Positions 59,299 through 64,000 of a stretch of DNA of 64,000 nucleotides are shown piece after piece (position 1 is the first letter of the stretch; each line of letters opens with the position of its first letter). This DNA comes from Sediminibacterium ginsengisoli (GTDB taxonomy: Bacteria; Bacteroidota; Bacteroidia; Chitinophagales; Chitinophagaceae). Below the pieces are notes generated by a model. It was not told the origin of the DNA. It saw only the letters and a program-made list of their open reading frames with translations, and made no database searches. The position numbers and the translations under genes were made by a program. The DNA lies in the NCBI RefSeq assembly GCF_900167075.1, contig NZ_FUWH01000010.1, forward strand, positions 62,001-126,000. The letters are read 5' to 3'.

Positions 59299-59338
59299 TT
59301 CTAATTTCATTCTAATACCTGTTTAATAGATTCTTAAT
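59299..59338 (+). promoter_or_regulatory. Four-heptamer array C (11-bp period)
   Basis: Heptamers start at 59299 (TTCTAAT), 59310 (TTCTAAT), 59321 (GTTTAAT) and 59332 (TCTTAAT), exactly 11 bp apart. It ends 38 bases before the USP gene ATG. A TAGGTTTA (seven of eight of TAnnTTTG) follows at 59349-59356. Confidence 0.7.
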
Positions 59339-59376
59339 GGCGCATGATTAGGTTTACTGAACAGAAAGAAAAAAGC

Positions 59377-60225
59377 ATGCTCGCATTCAAAAATATATTG
59401 GTTCCTGCAGACACGATGAGCGACGCTGAAATAGCGGCAAAGAAAGCCATTGAACTCTGCGGGCCTGACCGGGCAACGATCCATCTTGCATACAGCGAGC
59501 ATCATAAGACAATCCTGGAGCGTTTTTTTCCATGGAAGACTGCAGAACCAGCATCTTTTGCAGATGCGAAAGATGCATTCAGGCAACTGTCGGATCTGAA
59601 GGAAAAATTAAATGCAGATACGGGTGGCGCTGATTTTGTTGTGGAACAGATCCCTGACAAAACGGATACTACAGGCATGGCTGGTTATATCAGCACACAT
59701 GGTATAGACCTTGTGGTCATCAATAAATACGAGAACGGTCAGGCGACCGCTGTAAACGATAAAACCATTGCAGTAGAACTTGCAAACGAGACCACTATAC
59801 CGGTGCTCACGATCACAAGCGATTGCCTGAATCACCCGGTGAAATCGATCCTGCTTCCGGTAGACGACGTGCTGACGCATGAAAAGATCAAACTCGCGCT
59901 GTTGTTTGCAAGACATTACCATGCACAGATCCACCTGGTGGCACTGCTGCACAATAACGAGCCGGCACCCAAGGCAAAAACGGATGCTTTTTATATGGCA
60001 TACAAGATACTGGCAGAATACGGGCATTCGCCGCATTACAAGATCCTGCAGGGAACCGATCCTGCGGATATGCTGCTGCGTCATGCTGCGCAGGTCAAAG
60101 CCGATCTGATACTGGTGAATGCGGAAAAAAAGCCGTCATTCTTAAGCCAGGTACAGAAAAAGATGACAGACCTGCTCCACCCGCTTGCATCATTGCATAT
60201 TCTGTCGCTCAAACTTTCTATTTGA
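59377..60225 (+). CDS. Universal stress protein with two USP domains
   Basis: A 282-residue protein of tandem UspA-like halves: MLAFKNILVPADTMSDAEIAAKKAIEL (first) and VKSILLPVDDVLTHEKIKLALLFARHYHAQIHLVAL (second), read in parts. The second half ends in a segment DLILVNAEKKPS in the place of the ATP-binding G-x2-G-x9-G-S/T loop, so ATP binding is doubtful. The start at 59377 is preferred to 59344, which would lie at or before the transcription start implied by array C. The TPR gene follows after 21 bases. Confidence 0.85.
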   Translation: MLAFKNILVPADTMSDAEIAAKKAIELCGPDRATIHLAYSEHHKTILERFFPWKTAEPASFADAKDAFRQLSDLKEKLNADTGGADFVVEQIPDKTDTTGMAGYISTHGIDLVVINKYENGQATAVNDKTIAVELANETTIPVLTITSDCLNHPVKSILLPVDDVLTHEKIKLALLFARHYHAQIHLVALLHNNEPAPKAKTDAFYMAYKILAEYGHSPHYKILQGTDPADMLLRHAAQVKADLILVNAEKKPSFLSQVQKKMTDLLHPLASLHILSLKLSI

Positions 60226-60246
60226 TAACCCCCTAAAATCCAGGTC

Positions 60247-61869
60247 ATGAAAAGATCAATACTAATGACGGTATTGGCTGTAACAGCTATTACCGGTCTC
60301 ACAAAAGCGCAGCTTCCGGAAGCAAAAAAATTGTTCTCTTACGAACGGTACAACAGCGCGGCTGCTAACCTCCGCCAGACTTTGGAGCAGACGCCGAACA
60401 ATGCGGAAGCCTGGTTCTGGCTCAGCAGAACACAACTGGCGAAAGACAGTTTACAAGCTGCCAAGGAAAGCTTCGGCCGTATCCCGCAGGAAATTAAAAA
60501 TGATCCTTATATCCTCGTAACACAGGGAGCCCTGCAGTTACAGGAAGGCGATTCAACTGCAGCCGCGGCATCATTTGCAGCAGCCATCGGTAATGGCCGT
60601 AAAAAGAACCCGGCCATACAGGAAGCAGTTGGCCGCGCCATTCTCGATGCACCCAAAGGCAACCTGCAGGAAGCCATCAATATTCTGCAAACCGCAGCTG
60701 AAAAAGACAAAAAGAACCCCGAAGTATTTATTGCCATCGGCGACGCTTACCGGAAACTGTACAATGGTTCGGAAGCTGCAAGGGCATACCAGGCAGCGAT
60801 AGACGTTGATGCATCCAGTGCAGCAGCTTATTACAAACTGGGTAAAATTTACCAGACGCAGAACAATGCAGATGTGTTTGTTGAGTATTACAACAAGGCA
60901 CTGGCAGCAGATGCGAATTTTGCACCGGTATATTACCAGTTGTATTTCTATAATTATTTCCGCGATGTGAACAAAGCCAATGAATACCTGCAGCAGTACA
61001 TTGCAAAAACGGATGCGGATATCAAAAATGAATACCTGCTCACTGATCTCTATTATGTATCGCAGAAATTCAACGAAGCCATTGCAGCGGCCAATCATGT
61101 GATCGCGACCGAAGGAAATGCAGTGAAGCCGCGGATTTACAAGCTCCAGGCTTATAGTTATGAAGGACTTGGTAATTATACCGATGCAGAGGCCAGTCTC
61201 AAAAAATACTTCAGCGCGGAGAACGACACCAATTACGTGGCGAAAGATTTTGACCTGATGGGCAAGATTGCAGAAAAAAGCAACAGGCCGGAAGAAGCAG
61301 TTACCTGGTATGAGAAAGCATACAATATGGAAAAAGACAGTGCTATGAAAATAGACTACACCAAAAAAATGTATGCATTCTATAAAGCACAAAAAGATTA
61401 CAGCAAGCAGGCATACTGGATCGGTCAGCAATACGCGCTTCATGCACCGATGAGTAATGTAGACCTGTTCAACTGGGGCGTAGCATATTATAATGCGAAG
61501 GATTATGATATGGCCGACAGTGTATTCACCATGTATTCAGACAAATATCCCGAACAGACCTATGGCTACTATTGGCGCGCAAGATCTAATGCGGCAATTG
61601 ATACCGCTATGACCGAAGGTCTGGCCATCCCCCATTACGAGCACCTGATCGATGTGGCTGAAAAAGATACCGCCAATGCCAACAATAAAAAATGGCTGAT
61701 CGAAGCATATGGCTACCTCGCGGCGTATAAAGTGAACCAGGAAAAATTGTACAAGGACGCACTGGATTATTACGACCGGATCCTGACGCTCGATCCGGGA
61801 AACAATGATGCGGAAAAATATAAGACCATCCTTGAAAAGATGATCAATGCTCCCAAAGATAACAACTGA
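60247..61869 (+). CDS. TPR-repeat exported protein
   Basis: A 540-residue protein with a signal peptide (MKRSILMTVLAVTAITGLTKA) and about ten TPR units, for example NNAEAWFWLSRTQLAKDSLQAA, NPEVFIAIGDAYRKLYNGSEAARAYQAAI and PEEAVTWYEKAYNM (read in parts). Repeats are typical helix-turn-helix pairs of 34 residues with W/L/G/Y-A/Y-A/P positions. It probably is a periplasmic scaffold. It follows the USP gene in the same transcript and is thus expected to be under array C. Confidence 0.9.
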   Translation: MKRSILMTVLAVTAITGLTKAQLPEAKKLFSYERYNSAAANLRQTLEQTPNNAEAWFWLSRTQLAKDSLQAAKESFGRIPQEIKNDPYILVTQGALQLQEGDSTAAAASFAAAIGNGRKKNPAIQEAVGRAILDAPKGNLQEAINILQTAAEKDKKNPEVFIAIGDAYRKLYNGSEAARAYQAAIDVDASSAAAYYKLGKIYQTQNNADVFVEYYNKALAADANFAPVYYQLYFYNYFRDVNKANEYLQQYIAKTDADIKNEYLLTDLYYVSQKFNEAIAAANHVIATEGNAVKPRIYKLQAYSYEGLGNYTDAEASLKKYFSAENDTNYVAKDFDLMGKIAEKSNRPEEAVTWYEKAYNMEKDSAMKIDYTKKMYAFYKAQKDYSKQAYWIGQQYALHAPMSNVDLFNWGVAYYNAKDYDMADSVFTMYSDKYPEQTYGYYWRARSNAAIDTAMTEGLAIPHYEHLIDVAEKDTANANNKKWLIEAYGYLAAYKVNQEKLYKDALDYYDRILTLDPGNNDAEKYKTILEKMINAPKDNN

Positions 61870-61914
61870 TGCAAATCGGTAGTTAGTTTTTAGTTATAGA
61901 CACACTGAAAACAG

Positions 61915-61938
61915 AGCCGGCGGATTTTTCTGCCGGCT
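61915..61938 (+). terminator. Intrinsic terminator after the TPR gene
   Basis: AGCCGGC (61915-61921) pairs with GCCGGCT (61932-61938), followed by TTCCTATTTTT; the distal part of the stem is loose. Confidence 0.7.
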
Positions 61939-61957
61939 TTCCTATTTTTGACGTATC

Positions 61958-62431
61958 ATGAAAATACAATTATGGTCGGTAGGCAAAGCAGATGAACCTT
62001 ATGCTGCGGCAGGAATTGAAGCGTTCACCAAACGGCTGGGCAAGTATTTCCCTGCACAATGGCACCTGATCGCTCCCCCGAAAAATGCCGCCAGTCTCGG
62101 TACCAATGAACTGAAAAAAGCAGAAGGAATGCTGATATTGCAGCAGCTGCAGAAAGACGATTACCTGGTGCTCCTGGACGAACGCGGAAAACAGTTCAGT
62201 TCACCGGAACTGGCCGAGTTCATACAACAGCGGGCCAACGAAAGTACACGCAGGATTGTGTTCCTGATCGGCGGTGCATTCGGGGTGGATGATGCGGTTG
62301 CAGCCCGTGCCGATACCAAATGGAGCCTGTCGAAACTGGTTTTCCCGCATATGCTGGTTCGCCTGATCCTGGCAGAACAATTGTACCGGGCCTGTACTAT
62401 TCTTAAGAATGAAAAATACCATCATATGTGA
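61958..62431 (+). CDS. rlmH: 23S rRNA pseudouridine-1915 N3-methyltransferase RlmH
   Basis: A 157-residue SPOUT-fold methyltransferase: KIQLWSVGKADEPY, LLDERGKQFSS, the knot sequence FLIGGAFGVDD, and SLSKLVFPHMLVRLILAEQLYRACTIL ending YHHM (read in parts). It methylates the pseudouridine at position 1915 in helix 69. The length and all landmarks are typical. The start at ATG 61958 is unambiguous. Confidence 0.97.
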   Translation: MKIQLWSVGKADEPYAAAGIEAFTKRLGKYFPAQWHLIAPPKNAASLGTNELKKAEGMLILQQLQKDDYLVLLDERGKQFSSPELAEFIQQRANESTRRIVFLIGGAFGVDDAVAARADTKWSLSKLVFPHMLVRLILAEQLYRACTILKNEKYHHM

Positions 62432-62495
62432 TTATGATTGATAGATTTAAGCAGCAAAAGCACAGACCTTATGAGATCAAATCTTACCATAAAAA

Positions 62496-62639
62496 GTGGC
62501 CTGGAGTCGCATAAAGAAAACAGGCAGAGCAAAAAAATTTTCCAAAAGATTAAAAAAACTGATTGGTTCAATTAAACTGCCTGAAAACTTCGATGAAAAA
62601 AAGGAGCAGCGCTCTTATTATGAGAAAAGGCATTTATGA
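62496..62639 (+). pseudogene. Possible remnant of a small gene in the rlmH-rhomboid gap
   Basis: The 340 bases between rlmH and the rhomboid gene hold no intact gene. One frame from a GTG at 62496 gives 47 codons with a protein-like end (LIGSIKLPENFDEKKEQRSY), and another from ATG 62471 gives 34 codons; the two overlap in different frames with similar Lys-rich text, as if a frameshift had split a short gene. The tail recalls small antitoxins in style only. This is a weak call. Confidence 0.2.
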
Positions 62640-62771
62640 AATATTACCGAAGTACTTATAGCTATTGTAACCCGAAAACCAGTTGGCCGGATTAAACAAT
62701 TGATATAAATATTGATTTAGTATTAGGACAGGGCTTCCATTCTTTTCCTTTCAAATCTGTATCTTTCCGCT

Positions 62772-63413
62772 ATGATCACTATCACCATTGCCATTATTAT
62801 ACTGACCTGTGTTATTTCCTTCACAGCTTTCTCCAATGAGAAAGTAACGGACGACCTGATCTTTTATCCCCCGGCCGTTACCAACCGCAACCAATGGTAC
62901 AGGTTCATTACCTGCGGGTTTATCCATGCTGATTTTATGCACCTGTTTTTCAACATGTATTCTTTTTATCTTTTCGGCAAGCTGTTGGAAAGAGTATTCA
63001 ACGATCCTGTGCTTTTTGGCGAGCAGGGTAAAATCTTTTTCATACTGCTGTACATCAGTGCATTGTTTGTTTGCTTATTACCAACTTACCTGAAACATAA
63101 AAATGACTATCATTACAGAAGTCTTGGTGCGTCTGGTGCGGTTTCTGCCGTAATCTTCGCGGGTATTTTTTTATTTCCCACAATCGGGATGGGCATCTTC
63201 CCTATTCCATTCAGTATTCCGGGCTTTGTATTTGGTCCTTTATACCTGATCCTGTCGGCTTATCTCGCAAAAAAAGGCCGTGGTAACATCAATCATTCCG
63301 CCCATATCTGGGGTGCGGTGTGGGGTGTAGTATTTGTAGCCGTTGCCAGTATGTTCACTGGCTTTAACGCGATCGGGAATTTCATTAATTCCATACAGGA
63401 TTATTTCAGATAA
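62772..63413 (+). CDS. Rhomboid family intramembrane serine protease
   Basis: A 213-residue protein with six TM helices. Catalytic serine S121 in SLGASGAVSA and histidine H178 in INHSAHIWGA are in place, and the loop-1 HxxxN is visible as HADFMHLFFNMYS. Rhomboids cleave TM segments of membrane proteins. The ATG at 62772 is preceded by a TATCTTTC box. It ends by overlapping the converging tilS gene by 13 bases. Confidence 0.93.
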   Translation: MITITIAIIILTCVISFTAFSNEKVTDDLIFYPPAVTNRNQWYRFITCGFIHADFMHLFFNMYSFYLFGKLLERVFNDPVLFGEQGKIFFILLYISALFVCLLPTYLKHKNDYHYRSLGASGAVSAVIFAGIFLFPTIGMGIFPIPFSIPGFVFGPLYLILSAYLAKKGRGNINHSAHIWGAVWGVVFVAVASMFTGFNAIGNFINSIQDYFR

Positions 63414-64000
63414 ACGACCTTGAGGATACGTTTTGTGGCGGCTGTGACCTTGAAACGATCATCCATCCGGTAACCCGCGATCCAGATCAGTTTACGGTTG
63501 GATTCAAGTACCCATACCTGTTCCTTTGCAGTTGGCGAGAGTTTCTGATCGATAAAGAAGCGGTTCAGTTTTTTCTTTTTCTGCATACCCAGCGGGTAGA
63601 AATAGTCGCCTGTTTTCCATTTACGTACCAACAGGGGAAAATCAACTTTATCCGCGTCAAAAACAACAGTTCCTGCATCGCGGTTCTCCTGAAGTTTTGA
63701 AATAGCTGCAGCTTTTGCAGTTTCATCCAATGGAAGTTCTTCTGTGTGGAAGCGAAGTGTACCACCAGGAAAACGCAATTCTCTTACGGGCTCTTCTACC
63801 AGCAGGTGGGCCGCCTGATCAGTATCGGTTGTTGTAATGATGATCCAGTTACGGTTGCGGATCAGCCGGTGGGTAGGTGATGTAAGCGTACTGCCATTGA
63901 CTGCGCCTAGCAATTTGATGGCTTCCGCGGTCTGGCCTGCGGAGAAACCAAATTGCCGGATGATCTCCCAGGTAATCGTTTGCAACGGTTTAGCCTGTTG
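63401..64000 (-). CDS. tilS: tRNA(Ile)-lysidine synthetase, C-terminal part (cut by window edge)
   Basis: The visible 199 residues or so match the C-terminal substrate-binding domain of TilS: LVRKWKTGDYFYPLGMQKKKKLNRFFID, EQVWVLESNRKLIWIAGYRMDDRFKVT (both read in parts), with the final VVYLK. The open frame continues past the right edge (TTG at 63985 is not a real start), so the ATP-PPi domain with the SGGxDS loop lies outside the window. TilS converts C34 of the CAU anticodon of minor tRNA-Ile to lysidine. Confidence 0.88.
   Translation of the reverse strand, partial: QQAKPLQTITWEIIRQFGFSAGQTAEAIKLLGAVNGSTLTSPTHRLIRNRNWIIITTTDTDQAAHLLVEEPVRELRFPGGTLRFHTEELPLDETAKAAAISKLQENRDAGTVVFDADKVDFPLLVRKWKTGDYFYPLGMQKKKKLNRFFIDQKLSPTAKEQVWVLESNRKLIWIAGYRMDDRFKVTAATKRILKVVYLK

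Noticed and set aside
60571..61443. A 290-codon frame opposite the TPR gene
   Set aside because: Cys/Ile-rich shadow of the TPR repeats; the TPR reading has a signal peptide and regular repeats.
1..64000. tRNA, rRNA, CRISPR arrays, insertion sequences, prophage
   Set aside because: No cloverleaf-like T-arm sequences, no regularly spaced repeats of CRISPR type, no transposase or phage gene were seen on either strand. Short tRNA genes could still be missed by eye.

Overview
The window looks like a chromosomal segment of a member of the Bacteroidota, most likely Chitinophagaceae or a close relative. The signs are four large TonB-type/outer-membrane beta-barrel receptors with CarboxypepD_reg N-termini, a GLPGLI protein paired with a receptor, a type B L31, the agmatine deiminase/N-carbamoylputrescine amidase route, a BshB1 deacetylase plus bacilliredoxin (bacillithiol), -7 boxes of the TAnnTTTG kind, few Shine-Dalgarno sites and several likely TTG starts. 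No rRNA, tRNA, CRISPR array, transposase or phage gene was seen.

Layout. 1-3.2 kb: an AHSA1-type protein and the tail of a similar one, a non-coding dispersed repeat (copy 1), and a three-gene ATGA-overlapped operon with a WG-repeat protein. 3.2-10.7 kb: an OmpR-type two-component system flanked by two outer-membrane receptors and a PepSY-like protein; three two-heptamer sites with an 11-bp period suggest one regulon. 10.7-15.5 kb: a beta-propeller protein and a GLPGLI protein behind near-identical ECF-like promoters, then a receptor. 15.5-23 kb: an orphan protein with a leader resembling cargo of extracellular contractile injection systems, then exported hydrolases (serine beta-lactamase-like, M20, S9, GH18). 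23-38 kb: mostly housekeeping genes on the minus strand (YggS, acyl-CoA dehydrogenase, amidase, AguA/AguB/BshB1, L31, YajQ, Lgt, bacilliredoxin), a tandem lipoprotein pair and a receptor whose promoter lies in a perfect inverted repeat. 38-47.5 kb: Hsp20, TraB/GumN, an ECF sigma factor, CoaD, PyrB and PyrR separated by repeat copy 2, RecF, DUF721 and a thioredoxin-like protein. 47.7-53 kb: a signalling cluster (Cys-tailed protein, polytopic membrane protein, HisKA_3 kinase, NarL-type regulator) and an FtsX-like permease. 53-64 kb: a B12-binding radical SAM protein, a second OmpR-type two-component system, GT2, HAD, USP, TPR, RlmH, rhomboid and the C-terminal part of TilS.

The most notable non-coding signals are: (1) three four-heptamer arrays, each with an exact 11-bp period, around the GT2/HAD and USP/TPR genes beside the second two-component system, one of them heading a gene-free stretch that ends in an intrinsic terminator (candidate small RNA); (2) a dispersed repeat, two copies about 41.7 kb apart, in which most substitutions in its best-conserved block fall in one stem and keep it paired, which suggests a structured RNA; (3) a perfect 13-bp inverted repeat over the promoter of the receptor at 33.6-36.0 kb. 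All function calls rest on reading the sequence and on family knowledge; no database search was possible.
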